DNA of 64,000 bases from Sphingomonas hominis (GTDB lineage Bacteria > Pseudomonadota > Alphaproteobacteria > Sphingomonadales > Sphingomonadaceae), in the NCBI RefSeq assembly GCF_013328205.1, contig NZ_JABULH010000005.1, positions 267,756 to 331,755 of the forward strand, in the 5' to 3' direction. Shown here piece after piece: positions 1-8,497 of this stretch; the first letter of the stretch is position 1, and each line of letters starts with the position of its first letter. The position numbers and the translations under genes were made by a program. Under the pieces are notes generated by a model. The model saw nothing but the letters and a program-made list of their open reading frames with translations, was not told the DNA's origin and ran no database searches.

Positions 1-298
1 GCAAGGCGCGACGCTCAGGGGATGATCCGATCAGCCGTAACGCGGTGCGTCACGGCCACGCTGTCCTACAGCCCGGCGCTACGCTACGCGCCGGGCGCGA
101 CGCACCCGCCCGGCTCTTTACCATCGTTCGTTCCACGCACCCGCCGCCTCGTCCCGCGCGCGTGGCATCAGCGGCGACGTATAAAGAGCGCGGTCTGCAA
201 CTACGCATCGTCCGTTCGTTCGCCTGAACCTCTGCCTGAGCGACCAAGCGCGGAAATCCACCACGTAGATGCCGCAAGACCAACCGCTCCCCAAACTT
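1..298. other. Left-edge intergenic DNA, no gene seen
   Basis: Short open frames exist on both strands, but their composition is arginine- and proline-rich, as expected of shadow frames in GC-rich DNA. None has a convincing ribosome binding site or a recognisable domain. A neighbouring gene lying left of position 1 could own a promoter here, but nothing in the sequence decides that. Confidence 0.5.
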
Positions 299-332
299 CG
301 TCATCCCGGGCTCGACCCGGGATCCCGCTTCT
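299..332. repeat. CGTCATCCCGG-type palindromic repeat, copy 1 (half)
   Basis: The sequence begins CGTCATCCCGGGCTCGACCC and closes with the inverted arm GGGATCCCGC. The same core recurs at 17486, 36306, 41491 and 51103. In the long copies the outer ends are CGTCA and TGACG, facing each other. This copy lacks the distal TGACG end and looks like one half. It lies downstream of the dnaN stop codon, as the others lie 3' of a gene. Confidence 0.7.
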
Positions 333-425
333 CCACCCCGCCGCCAGAGAAGCGAAACGCCGGGTCAACGGTGTCATCACCCGCGCCTCAGATTGGTTCA
401 CGCAAGCGCCCAACGCCACGTGTTG

Positions 426-512
426 GCGTGACCTTAGCGTGACCTTAGCGTGACCTTCCGATCCTGCGACCGGCGCAACGGCACCGCGTTGGTGTGACCT
501 TCGCGTGACCTT
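426..512. repeat. Helically phased GCGTGACCTT repeats
   Basis: The 10-mer GCGTGACCTT occurs at 426, 437 and 448, and again at 503, with a one-base variant (GTGTGACCTT) at 492. Spacing inside each group is exactly 11 bp, about one helical turn. The array sits within 100 bp of the dnaN stop codon. Such phasing is typical of protein-binding arrays, but no known binding site is recognised. Confidence 0.6.
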
Positions 513-521
513 CCGCGCGGG

Positions 522-1622
522 TCAGACCCGCATCGGCATCAGCACGTAGAGCGCGGGCGACTTGTCGTTCTCGCGGATCAGCGTCGGCGCGGCCGCGTCG
601 GCCAGGTGCACCTCGACCAAATCGCTGTCGATCTGTCCCAGGATGTCGAGCAGGTAGCGGCTGTTGAAGCCGATCTCGAATGGTGCGGAGGTATAGTCGC
701 CGGGTACTTCCTCCGCCGCAGTCCCGTTCTCCGGGCTGGTCACCGACAAGGTGATGCGGTCGCGATCGAGCCCCATCTTCACCGCGCGCGTCTTTTCGGT
801 CGCGATCGTCGAGACACGGTCGACGCCCTCCATGAAGCTCTTGGGATCGAGCTTCAGGATCTTGTCGTTCGCGGTCGGGATCACGCGGCTGTAATCGGGA
901 AAGGTGCCGTCGATCAGCTTCGACGTCAGGATCGCGCTGCCTAGATCAAAGCGGATCTTGGTCGACGACAGCGACACGCCGACCGAGCCGTCGACCTCGT
1001 CGAGCAGCTTGCGCAGCTCGGCGATGCATTTGCGCGGCACGATCACGTCGGGCATCCCGTCCGACCCTTCCGGCTTCGCGACCGTCACGCGTGCCAGCCG
1101 GTGGCCGTCGGTCGCTGCGGCCTTCAGCACGTCGTCGGACAGATGCAGGAAGATGCCGTTCAGGTAATAGCGCGTTTCTTCGGTCGAGATCGCGAAGCGC
1201 GTCTTGTCGATGATCTGCTTCAGCGTCTCGGCCGGCAGCTCGAAGCTCGTCGGCAGCTCGCCCTCGGCGATGACCGGGAAGTCGTCACGCGGCAGCGTGC
1301 CCAGGCTGAACCGCGCGCGCCCCGCGACGATCGCCATGCGCCCGTCCGCCGCCGACAGCGACACCTGCGCGCCCTCGGGCAGCTTGCGCGCGATGTCGAA
1401 CAACGTGTGCGCCGACACGGTGATCGCACCGGGCTGGTCGACCGCCGCCGCGACGCTCTCGTTGATTTGCAGGTCGAGATCGGTCGCCATCAGCCTGAGC
1501 GAGCCCTCAACCGCCTCGATCAGCACGTTGGACAGGATCGGGATGGTGTTGCGCCGTTCCACCACCGATTGCACGTGGCTCAGCCCCTTGAGGAGCGTTG
1601 CGCGTTCGATCGTCGCCTTCAT
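522..1622 (-). CDS. dnaN: DNA polymerase III beta subunit (sliding clamp)
   Basis: The 366-residue protein is the ring-shaped processivity factor that tethers DNA polymerase III to DNA and docks other replication and repair enzymes. Family signs are the N-terminal segment MKATIERATLLKGL, the early motif NTIPILSNVLIEA, the three-fold repeat of the clamp domain along the length, and the C-terminal ending YVLMPMRV, close to the usual MPMR(L/V) tail that forms part of the peptide-binding groove. Length is normal. It is followed upstream on the same strand by an outer-membrane protein gene with a terminator between, so it is probably its own transcription unit. dnaA, recF and gyrB are not next to it, as is common in Sphingomonadales. 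Confidence 0.98.
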   Translation of the reverse strand: MKATIERATLLKGLSHVQSVVERRNTIPILSNVLIEAVEGSLRLMATDLDLQINESVAAAVDQPGAITVSAHTLFDIARKLPEGAQVSLSAADGRMAIVAGRARFSLGTLPRDDFPVIAEGELPTSFELPAETLKQIIDKTRFAISTEETRYYLNGIFLHLSDDVLKAAATDGHRLARVTVAKPEGSDGMPDVIVPRKCIAELRKLLDEVDGSVGVSLSSTKIRFDLGSAILTSKLIDGTFPDYSRVIPTANDKILKLDPKSFMEGVDRVSTIATEKTRAVKMGLDRDRITLSVTSPENGTAAEEVPGDYTSAPFEIGFNSRYLLDILGQIDSDLVEVHLADAAAPTLIRENDKSPALYVLMPMRV

Positions 1623-1680
1623 CGAAATTCCCCCGGCCCGCAGGTCTTTACCAGGGGCGATATGGCCAATGTTTCCTAGC

Positions 1681-1715
1681 CAAAAGAAAACGGCCGGAGC
1701 AAGCGCCCCGGCCGT
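1681..1715 (-). terminator. Rho-independent terminator after the outer-membrane barrel gene
   Basis: The stem ACGGCCGG (1690-1697) pairs with CCGGCCGT (1708-1715). Read on the minus strand it is followed by TTTTCTTTTG. It lies about 50 nt after the stop codon of the barrel gene and before dnaN. The plus-strand side is also T-rich, so it could act in both directions. Confidence 0.8.
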
Positions 1716-1766
1716 CTTTCTTGTGCGCTTACCCTGTGGAAAGCGTTAATCCCGCGCGAAATCGCG

Positions 1767-2384
1767 TCAGAAGCGGATGCCGATGCCACCGAGCAACTGA
1801 TGACGGTCGAGATCGATGTCGAAACCGTCGACCTCGCTGTAGTGCGAGTAACGATACTCACCCTTCACATAGGCGGTCGGGGTGATGTTGTATTCGAGAC
1901 CCGCACCGACGCGGAAACCATCGAGGTTGGTGTGGTCGCGGAACTCGGTGTTGCCCGCGGTGTAGCGCGATTCCACCCGTGCGTTGGTGTAGCCCCCCTT
2001 GGCGTAGATCATCGCCAGCGGCGAGATGACGTAGCCCACGCGGCCACCGAGGAAGATGTCGCGGCCGGCGTTGACCGAGAAACGGTCGCCCGGTGCGAAG
2101 GCATTGTAGCTGCGCGCGCGCGACGTCGAATCGGTTAGCTCGGCCTCGGCACCCAGCACCACGCCGCCTGCCTGCACGTCATAACCGATCGCGCCGCCGT
2201 ACAGGAAACCATCGCGCCCTTCCGAATCGCCGTCGCCGCCGTCCTGGAGGTTGTCGTAACCGGCGAGCGCCTCGACACGCGGCCCGGTGAACGGCGCGGC
2301 GGCAGCGGGGCCGGTCTGCGCGGCGGCGGGAAGCGCGGCGATGCCGGCGGCGAGGGCAGTGGTAGCGAGAACGAGCGTACGCAT
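1767..2384 (-). CDS. Outer-membrane beta-barrel protein (opacity/OmpA-like porin fold)
   Basis: The 205-residue protein has a clear signal peptide (MRTLVLATTALAAGIAALPA, cleavage near AAA/AQT). Alternating hydrophobic strands rich in Gly, Tyr and Arg follow, such as GGRVGYVISPLAMIYAKGGY and GAGLEYNITPTAYVKGEYRY, and it ends in a C-terminal phenylalanine (GGIGIRF), the usual barrel-assembly signal. This matches the 8-stranded outer-membrane protein beta-barrel family found in many alphaproteobacteria. The start at 2384 is preferred over upstream in-frame codons because the signal peptide begins there and a GGAG-like site precedes it. Substrate or ligand is unknown. It is terminated by the hairpin at 1681. 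Confidence 0.9.
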   Translation of the reverse strand: MRTLVLATTALAAGIAALPAAAQTGPAAAAPFTGPRVEALAGYDNLQDGGDGDSEGRDGFLYGGAIGYDVQAGGVVLGAEAELTDSTSRARSYNAFAPGDRFSVNAGRDIFLGGRVGYVISPLAMIYAKGGYTNARVESRYTAGNTEFRDHTNLDGFRVGAGLEYNITPTAYVKGEYRYSHYSEVDGFDIDLDRHQLLGGIGIRF

Positions 2385-2519
2385 GGGAAACTCCGTATCG
2401 TGGCACCCCTCAACTGGGGTGGGATGCGGGAAATAGTCAGCGGCGCTGCCGGTTGCATGAACCTCAGCTAAACAGCTTTTCGCGTTGCTTTCGCGCCACA
2501 CCCGGTTGACACCGCGGGC

Positions 2520-3167
2520 ATGGAAACAGGGTTCGACTTCACGAAGCGGCAGGGCCGCGACTTCGTGGCGCGGCACGGCGAAACGGTGTTCAACGCCGCG
2601 CGGCGGTTGCAGGGCGACCACCCGCACACGCCGCTGACGCGCGCGGGCTTCGCGCAAGCCGACGAGATGGGGCGGGCGCTGCGCGAACTGCTGGGGGTGC
2701 GTCCACCGCTGACCTTGTGGTCCTCCTCCGCCGGGCGCGCGTTGCAGACATTGGCGATCGTCGCCGAGCATCTCGAACTCGACTGGCACCAGGCGCGTAC
2801 TGACGACCGATTGGTCGAGATCGACATGGGTAGCTGGGGCGGGCGCTATTATGCCGACGTCGTTGCGGAGGTGGGTCCGGTGATCGACGCGGGTGGCCTG
2901 TTGCGCTGCGCACCCGACGGCGAGCGGTACGAGGCGATCGCCGAGCGGGTCGGCGGCTGGCTGGCGGACACGAACGACGATCCCGGCGACCGGCTGGTCA
3001 TCATGCACGGCATCTCCAGCCGCGTGCTGCGGGGGGTCGCGACCGGTGCGCCGGTGGGCGCGTGCGGCGCGCCTGTGCTGCCCGGCGATCCGCAAGGCAG
3101 CGTGTCGATGATCGCGGGCGGGGTCGAGACGCTGGTTCATCGCGGCACCGGACACGCGCCGGCTTGA
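2520..3167 (+). CDS. Histidine phosphatase family protein (phosphoglycerate mutase-like)
   Basis: The 215-residue cytosolic protein has the catalytic RHGE motif (VARHGETVFN, about residues 17-26), the pair SSSAGRALQT that supplies a conserved Arg, the acidic segment LVEIDMGSWGG, and the second catalytic His in VIMHGISSRVLRG. These are the hallmarks of the histidine phosphatase superfamily, which transfers phosphate through a phosphohistidine. The substrate cannot be deduced; phosphoglycerate mutase or cobalamin-pathway roles are possible. The stop codon overlaps the TTG start of the next gene, suggesting translational coupling. Confidence 0.9.
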   Translation: METGFDFTKRQGRDFVARHGETVFNAARRLQGDHPHTPLTRAGFAQADEMGRALRELLGVRPPLTLWSSSAGRALQTLAIVAEHLELDWHQARTDDRLVEIDMGSWGGRYYADVVAEVGPVIDAGGLLRCAPDGERYEAIAERVGGWLADTNDDPGDRLVIMHGISSRVLRGVATGAPVGACGAPVLPGDPQGSVSMIAGGVETLVHRGTGHAPA

Positions 3168-3643
3168 GCGGTGGCGTGATCTGGCTCGCCGCGGCGCTGC
3201 TGGCGGGGGAGCGCGAGGCGGTCGGAGTGTGGGAACGCTGGGGTGCGATCCGCGACGCCGGGCCACCGCGGCGCTGCTTCGCGTTGGCGCAGCCGGCGAC
3301 GGCAAGCGGCGGCACCGATCGGCGTGGCGGCTTCGCGAGCGTGGCAGCGCGGGTCGACGGCACGCGGCGGCAAGCGGTATTCGTGCGTTTCTCGACGGCG
3401 CGGCAGCCGGGCACGCCCATCACGCTGGTGATCGGCGAGCGGCGTTTCGGCTTGCGCGGCGACACGCGCGGTGCGCGCGCGCCCGATGCCGCGACCGACC
3501 GCGCGATTGTCGCCGCGATGCGCGGCGGGCGCAGCATGAGCGTGTCGGGGATCGCCGCCGGCGGGCGCCCTTTCGCCGACACCTACGCGCTGAACGGCGC
3601 GGCAACCGCGATCGACGCGGCGAGCCTGGCCTGCGCGCGCTGA
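3164..3643 (+). CDS. Exported protein of unknown function, IalB-like
   Basis: The frame encodes about 159 residues from a TTG codon that overlaps the preceding stop as TTGA; a GTG at 3176 is an alternative start. The N-terminus (GGVIWLAAALLAG) is hydrophobic like a short signal sequence. It is followed by WGAIRDAGPPRRCFALAQPA, resembling the start of invasion-associated locus B type domains (Trp, then a Cys in a strand, and a later C-terminal Cys in ASLACAR). The resemblance is weak and the function unknown. Coupling to the upstream histidine phosphatase suggests co-expression. Confidence 0.65.
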   Translation: MSGGVIWLAAALLAGEREAVGVWERWGAIRDAGPPRRCFALAQPATASGGTDRRGGFASVAARVDGTRRQAVFVRFSTARQPGTPITLVIGERRFGLRGDTRGARAPDAATDRAIVAAMRGGRSMSVSGIAAGGRPFADTYALNGAATAIDAASLACAR

Positions 3644-3660
3644 CGGCGGTTGCTGGCTGG

Positions 3661-3838
3661 CGAAGTGGAGGAAGTGGAGGCTCGCAGAGGTGTTTGCAGC
3701 GAGGTGACAGGTGTGGCGTACTCGCTCGGTCACGTGGCTGGAGCGAGTGTCAGGCGTGATCGGATGAGTGCGCGCGCGGCGCTTCGCATGATGCGAGGCA
3801 CACGATTGCAGAAATGCGAAGTGGAGGAAGTGGAGGTT
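3661..3838. repeat. Two direct copies of a CGAAGTGGAGGAAGTGGAGG repeat
   Basis: The 20-mer CGAAGTGGAGGAAGTGGAGG occurs at 3661-3680 and 3817-3836, about 156 bp apart in the same orientation. Each copy is itself a doubled AAGTGGAGG unit. The exact reverse complement, with two extra matching bases, is found at 51321-51342. This marks a dispersed repeat family. A frame reading through it (EVEEVE) is considered non-coding. Confidence 0.75.
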
Positions 3839-4060
3839 CACGAACGCTTTCTCCTGCACGGCGCGGTGGCCCAAGGTGCAGCACGGTGCGTGACCGCGGG
3901 CGTGTAGGACAGCGGTGGTCCATGCTGGCGATGCGGCGAGCCGTGGCGGCTACGCGCAGCTTTGTAGCAACCGGCGGCGGCTTGGCGCGTTCAATCGCCA
4001 TGACCGGACGGAGACGGCCTGCCGTCGCCGCCACGACCCCTTTTTCCAGTTGCGTGTGCC

Positions 4061-4321
4061 ATGACCGAGCCGATGCGGGACGACCGTCCCGTTCACCATG
4101 ATTTCCGTTTGCAGGAGCGTGATGGCGGGGCCACCGCTTCGCTGCCGAGCACGGCGGCACGTGTGGAGCCGTTCGTCGCAGTGCGCGACGCGTTGCGTGC
4201 CGCGTGGTCACCGCCGCGCGACACCTTCGTGACCGAGGACCTGCCAATGCTGCTGACGCGGTTGAACCTGGTCGCGCCTCGTGATGACCGGGAACGGGCA
4301 AGAGACGCGGACGATCGCTGA
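4061..4321 (+). CDS. Small hypothetical protein
   Basis: The 86-residue frame starts MTEPMRDDRPVHHDF and has a balanced composition unlike the arginine-rich shadow frames around it. It has no recognised domain, signal peptide or membrane segment. It stands alone between repeat-rich DNA and the DnaA-box region. It could be a real small soluble protein or a chance frame. Confidence 0.35.
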   Translation: MTEPMRDDRPVHHDFRLQERDGGATASLPSTAARVEPFVAVRDALRAAWSPPRDTFVTEDLPMLLTRLNLVAPRDDRERARDADDR

Positions 4322-4731
4322 GGTCGGCCGAGGATCGTGGCGATGATGGCGGTGGACGAACGTCGAGGGCGGCGCGTTTCGGTGAGGCGGTACGACCACT
4401 CCGCCACCGGTCAGGTTAGCGTTGACCGTGTGTCATAGGCCAGTGCCGTAGCCGACGCCTTGCCTTCTAGCGGATCCTCGCCTTTTCCTTAGAGCGCGCC
4501 ACGCGGTGAACTCGCGTCTCGGGCGTTGCGCGCCTTAAAGATCACGAACCAAAAGTTCTGCCGATGTTATCCACGGCTCTCGAACAAATCGCCGTCGCGC
4601 AACGGCGATCCAAACTGCGTTCGTGTCTGAGACGATCAATTCGCCGGTGCGGCGAACCGCTCTCCTCCCTGTGGGCAAAGCTGTGGATAAGCTCCGTACT
4701 CGGCTTGGCATCACGCTCGACTGGCTCTCCC
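4322..4731. promoter_or_regulatory. Intergenic region with DnaA-box-like sites
   Basis: No gene is visible. A TTATCCAC-G nonamer lies at 4567-4575, one mismatch from the consensus TTATCCACA. The exact reverse complement of that consensus (TGTGGATAA) lies at 4682-4690. A degenerate third site (TGTGGGCAA) sits just before it. Base composition is somewhat more AT-rich than the neighbouring genes. This could be a DnaA-binding regulatory site or part of a replication origin. Confidence 0.4.
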
Positions 4732-5712
4732 TCACGCCTCCGTGCGGAGCGGGCGGGAGAGGAGGCGGTCGATCGTTGCGGTCACGGGCGCGCCTTCGAG
4801 CAGGGCGCAGACCGCCTCGGTGATCGGCATGTCGACGCTCGCCTGCGCGGCGGCTTCGCGCAGGACGGGTGCGGTGTGCGCGCCCTCGGCCACGGTGCGG
4901 CGGTTCTCCAGCAGCGCGGCCGCGGGCGTCCCCGCGCCGATGCCGCGGCCGAGCGAGAAGTTGCGCGAGCTGGTCGAGGAAGAGGTCAGCACCAGGTCAC
5001 CGAGCCCCGACAGGCCGGCGAGCGTCTCGGCGCGTGCACCGCGCGCGAGGCCGAAGCGCGTCATCTCGGCAAAGCCGCGCGCGATCAGCGCGGCGCGTGC
5101 ATTCTGCCCCAGCCCCGCGCCGTCGACCACGCCGCAGGCGATCGCGAGCACGTTCTTCACCGCGCCGCCGATCTCCGCGCCGATCACGTCGGTCGAGGCG
5201 TAGGGGCGAAAGGTGGGTTGCGCGACCAAGGCGGCGAGGTCGGCGGCGAGGTCCGCGTCTTCCGCCGCCAGCGTGACCGCGGTGGGAAGGCCGGCGGCGA
5301 CCTCGTGCGCGAAGGTCGGGCCGGAGAGAACGGCGATCGGCGCGCCGGGCACCGCCTGCCGCGCGACCTCGTGCAAGGGGAGCAGCGTGCCCGCCTCGAT
5401 CCCCTTGGAGCACAGGATCAGCGGCGCGGTGTGATCGCGCAGGTGGCCCAGCACCGCGCGCATGTGCTGCGCCGGGGTCACGATAAGGATCGCACGCGCG
5501 TCGGCGAGCGCGGACCAGTCCTGCGTCGCCTCGATCGCCCGCGACAGCTCGATGCCGGGAAGAAAAGCAGCGTTCTCGCGGATGTCGTTGATGCCGGCAA
5601 CGACGTCGGCCTCGCGCGCCCACAGCCGGACGGCGTGGCCCGCACCGGCCGCGACCTGCGCCAGCGCGGTTCCCCAGGCGCCGCCGCCGACGACACCGAT
5701 CGGCGCGCTCAC
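4732..5712 (-). CDS. gpsA: NAD(P)-dependent glycerol-3-phosphate dehydrogenase
   Basis: GpsA reduces dihydroxyacetone phosphate to sn-glycerol-3-phosphate, the backbone of phospholipids, in the cytosol. The 326-residue protein shows the N-terminal Rossmann motif [18 protein letters not shown], the segments [10 protein letters not shown] and [11 protein letters not shown], the catalytic-lysine region [13 protein letters not shown], and the C-terminal motif [13 protein letters not shown] followed by SRNFSLGRG. The GTG start at 5712 overlaps the tsaD stop as GTGA, so the two are translationally coupled; longer in-frame extensions run into tsaD and are not used. Confidence 0.97.
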   Translation of the reverse strand: MSAPIGVVGGGAWGTALAQVAAGAGHAVRLWAREADVVAGINDIRENAAFLPGIELSRAIEATQDWSALADARAILIVTPAQHMRAVLGHLRDHTAPLILCSKGIEAGTLLPLHEVARQAVPGAPIAVLSGPTFAHEVAAGLPTAVTLAAEDADLAADLAALVAQPTFRPYASTDVIGAEIGGAVKNVLAIACGVVDGAGLGQNARAALIARGFAEMTRFGLARGARAETLAGLSGLGDLVLTSSSTSSRNFSLGRGIGAGTPAAALLENRRTVAEGAHTAPVLREAAAQASVDMPITEAVCALLEGAPVTATIDRLLSRPLRTEA

Positions 5713-6734
5713 GCCTTCACCCCCGCGCCGCGCACGGCTTCGGCGTGTGGGTCGAGTGGCCAGCGCGGACGAGCCGGCACGTCGAGCGGGTCGGTGAGCC
5801 CGGCGGCGAAGCGCTCCGCCCCCGCCCAGGCGATCATCGCGGCATTGTCGGTGCACAGCCAGAGCGGCGGCGCGACGAAGCGCAGATCGTGCTCGGCGGC
5901 GAGCGCCTGGAGCGCGGCGCGGATCGCGCCGTTGGCGGCGACCCCGCCGGCGACGACCAGCGCAGTGACCGGGCCGGCGCGATCCAATGCGCGGCGGGTG
6001 CGGTCGAGCAGGCAGTCGACCACCGCGGCCTGGAACGAGGCGGCGAGGTCGACGGCCGCGTGATCGTTGGCCGCGCGCGCGACCGCGGCTTTCAGGCCGG
6101 CGAAGGAAAAATGCGGCTCAGGCGAGCGCAGCAGCGGGCGCGGCAGCGGCACCGCGCGGGGATCGCCTTCGCGTGCGGCACGCTCGACCGCGGGGCCGCC
6201 GGGGAAGCCGAGCCCCAGGATTTTGGCCGTCTTGTCGAACGCCTCGCCCGCGGCGTCGTCGATCGTGGTGGCGAGCCGGCGATAGCGCGCCACGCCCTCG
6301 ACCAGCAGCAACTGGCAATGCCCGCCCGAGACGAGCAGCAGCAGGTACGGGAAGTCGAGGTCAGGGTCGGACAGCCGCGGGCTGAGCGCGTGGCCCTCCA
6401 GATGGTTGACCGCGACCAGCGGCTTGCCGGCCGCGTGCGCCAGCGCCTTGCCAGTGACGAGCCCGACCATCACCCCGCCGATCAGCCCTGGGCCCGCAGT
6501 CGCGGCAACTGCGTCGACGTCATTGAGCGTTACGCCCGCATCGGAGAGGGCGGCGGCGACCAGCGGCTCCAGCGCCTCGACGTGTGCACGCGCCGCGATC
6601 TCGGGCACCACGCCGCCATAGGGTGCGTGCGCCGCCTCCTGGCCGAGCAGGCGATGCGCCAGCACCTGCCGGTCGCCGGTGACCAGCGCAGCGGCGGTTT
6701 CGTCGCAGGAGGATTCAAGGCCGAGGATGAGCAT
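5709..6734 (-). CDS. tsaD: tRNA N6-threonylcarbamoyladenosine transferase subunit TsaD
   Basis: TsaD transfers the threonylcarbamoyl group to A37 of tRNAs that read ANN codons, together with TsaB and TsaE. The 341-residue sequence starts [18 protein letters not shown], the classic N-terminus, contains [16 protein letters not shown], the metal-binding NHLEGH, and the ASKHA-fold nucleotide segments [17 protein letters not shown] and [14 protein letters not shown] second in-frame ATG nine bases upstream (6743) is possible. It overlaps gpsA by four bases. The gene is divergent from the secreted protein at 6842. Confidence 0.97.
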   Translation of the reverse strand: MLILGLESSCDETAAALVTGDRQVLAHRLLGQEAAHAPYGGVVPEIAARAHVEALEPLVAAALSDAGVTLNDVDAVAATAGPGLIGGVMVGLVTGKALAHAAGKPLVAVNHLEGHALSPRLSDPDLDFPYLLLLVSGGHCQLLLVEGVARYRRLATTIDDAAGEAFDKTAKILGLGFPGGPAVERAAREGDPRAVPLPRPLLRSPEPHFSFAGLKAAVARAANDHAAVDLAASFQAAVVDCLLDRTRRALDRAGPVTALVVAGGVAANGAIRAALQALAAEHDLRFVAPPLWLCTDNAAMIAWAGAERFAAGLTDPLDVPARPRWPLDPHAEAVRGAGVKA

Positions 6735-6841
6735 AAGCGTCATGTAGGGGATCGCGGTGCGGGGGGGAATGGCGTGGAACCCGTGCACGGCGCGATCGAT
6801 TGGCGGTGAATAAATTGGCGGCGAACAAGAGGATCGAAGCG

Positions 6842-7528
6842 ATGCGTGCTCGCCAACTGCGATACTGTTTGGTGCCATTCGTACTGGCGTCCACGCCGGC
6901 TGTGGCGCAGCTGCCGTCGAACAGCCTGCCGGCGTACATCACCGACCAGCGCGTGTTGGTCGGGCATTTCCGCTACAAGGAAAGCGAGGGCGGGCTGACG
7001 ATCGACGTGCGGCTGGGCGCGGACCACCGCGCCTCGTACCGCATCACCGAAGGGCCGGAGGCGTGCGACTTCATCGTCGCCGAGGGTGTGTGGACCTACG
7101 AGGCGGGGACGATCCACATCCACAACCAGCCCGGACCGGTGCGGCTCGATCCTGTCGGCGCACCGGTGCGCGATCCCGCAGTGGCGCTGTCGGTGACGGT
7201 GCGCTTGCCCGATGGCGCCCCGGCACAAGGGCTGGGCGTGACGTGGAAGGACGCGGGCGGCTTGTACGCGATGGCGGACGGACGCCACGTCGTGTCGGCG
7301 AACGAGACGCTCGGCGCGCGCGAGGTCTATTTGCTGCGGCTGGCCGATCGGAAGGTGTTGCAGACGATCGCGGTGAGGCCGGGCGGCCCCAACAGCTTTC
7401 GCTTCACCTATCACCCGAGCGACCAGGAACCGTTCGACATTCCGGCGATCGCACTCGACCCCGAGGCGCAGGTGCTGGAGGTGGAGGTCGGGACCTCCTA
7501 TGTCCGACTGTCGCGCGTGCCCGACTGA
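6842..7528 (+). CDS. Secreted protein of unknown function
   Basis: The 228-residue product starts [17 protein letters not shown] and has a probable signal peptide cleaved after PAVAQ. The mature part is rich in short beta-strand-like segments ([42 protein letters not shown]) with no catalytic motif that I recognise. This start is preferred over an in-frame ATG at 6800 because a GAGG-like site (about 6830) and the signal peptide fit it. It is likely periplasmic. It is convergent with nothing and runs toward hemC with a 54 nt gap. Confidence 0.75.
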   Translation: MRARQLRYCLVPFVLASTPAVAQLPSNSLPAYITDQRVLVGHFRYKESEGGLTIDVRLGADHRASYRITEGPEACDFIVAEGVWTYEAGTIHIHNQPGPVRLDPVGAPVRDPAVALSVTVRLPDGAPAQGLGVTWKDAGGLYAMADGRHVVSANETLGAREVYLLRLADRKVLQTIAVRPGGPNSFRFTYHPSDQEPFDIPAIALDPEAQVLEVEVGTSYVRLSRVPD

Positions 7529-7582
7529 GCGTGCGGGCGCGCCGAACTTGCGGGCGCGTGGCGGCTCGGCGATAGGCGCGGC

Positions 7583-8497
7583 ATGGCTGACGACATTTTC
7601 CGGCTGGGAACCCGCGGATCGCCGCTCGCGCTGGTGCAGGCGGGGATGGTGCGCGACGCGTTGATGGCGGCGCACGGCTGGGCGCCTGATGCAGGTGGCG
7701 TCGAGATCGTGGTGATCCGCACCACCGGCGACCGCGTGCAGGATCGCGCGCTGGCCGAGATCGGCGGCAAGGCGTTGTGGACCAAGGAACTCGACCGCGC
7801 GCTTCTGGCGGGTGAGGTCGACGCCTGCGTCCACTCGATGAAGGACGTGGAGACGATCCGGCCCGAAGCGATCGCGATCGCCGCGATGCTGGAGCGCGCC
7901 GACGTGCGCGATCGGTTGATCGGGGCGGACAGCATCGCCGCCTTGCGCGAGGGCGCGGTGGTCGGGACGAGCAGCCCCAGGCGTGCGGCGCAGCTCGGGC
8001 GGTTGCGGCCCGATGTCCAGACAGTGCTGTTCCGCGGCAACGTCGACACGCGGCTCGGCAAGCTGGCGGTGGGGGAGGTCGATGCGACCTTGCTGGCGGC
8101 GGCGGGGCTGGACCGGCTGGGACGGCACGACACGGGGGTGGCGATCGCGTTCGACCAGATGCTGCCCGCGCCGGCGCAGGGGGCAGTCGGGATCGAGACG
8201 CTGGCGGATGGACCGGCGCGCGAACTGGTGGCGGCGATCGATCACGTCGACACGCACTGCGCGGTGATGGTCGAGCGTGCGCTGCTGGCGGCGCTGGCAG
8301 CGGACTGCCACTCGCCGGTCGCGGCGCTGGCGCGGGTCGAGGGCGACGGCGTGTTCCTGCGCGCGCAATTGCTGACCGAGCGCGGCGACGAGTCGGTCGA
8401 GGGCGAACTGCGCGGCGACGACACGGTTGGTGCGGCGCTGGCGCGCGACCTGCTGGCGCGCGCACCGGCGGCGGTCAGGCGCTTGTTCGCGGGGTGA
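7583..8497 (+). CDS. hemC: Hydroxymethylbilane synthase (porphobilinogen deaminase)
   Basis: HemC polymerises four porphobilinogen molecules into hydroxymethylbilane in heme biosynthesis. The 304-residue protein starts with FRLGTRGSPLALVQA, the family N-terminal signature. It carries VHSMKDVETI, GTSSPRRAAQLGRL and RGNVDTRLGKL, and has the dipyrromethane-cofactor cysteine in ADCHSPVAALA at about residue 241. Length is normal. The stop overlaps the GTG start of hemD by four bases (GTGA), so the two are co-translated. Confidence 0.98.
   Translation: MADDIFRLGTRGSPLALVQAGMVRDALMAAHGWAPDAGGVEIVVIRTTGDRVQDRALAEIGGKALWTKELDRALLAGEVDACVHSMKDVETIRPEAIAIAAMLERADVRDRLIGADSIAALREGAVVGTSSPRRAAQLGRLRPDVQTVLFRGNVDTRLGKLAVGEVDATLLAAAGLDRLGRHDTGVAIAFDQMLPAPAQGAVGIETLADGPARELVAAIDHVDTHCAVMVERALLAALAADCHSPVAALARVEGDGVFLRAQLLTERGDESVEGELRGDDTVGAALARDLLARAPAAVRRLFAG

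Noticed and set aside
22-453. 143-codon frame at the left edge
   Set aside because: It crosses the palindromic repeat and phased array, is Arg/Pro-rich and has no ribosome site.
3650-3907. Plus-strand frame reading EVEEVE twice
   Set aside because: The repeated peptide is just the AAGTGGAGG DNA repeat in translation; no ribosome site or domain.
4564-6063. Long plus-strand frame covering gpsA and tsaD
   Set aside because: It is a shadow of the two minus-strand genes, whose motifs are unambiguous. Its start lies in the DnaA-box spacer.
6740-8368. Long minus-strand frame antisense to the secreted protein and hemC
   Set aside because: Arg/His-rich shadow frame; hemC on the plus strand is certain.
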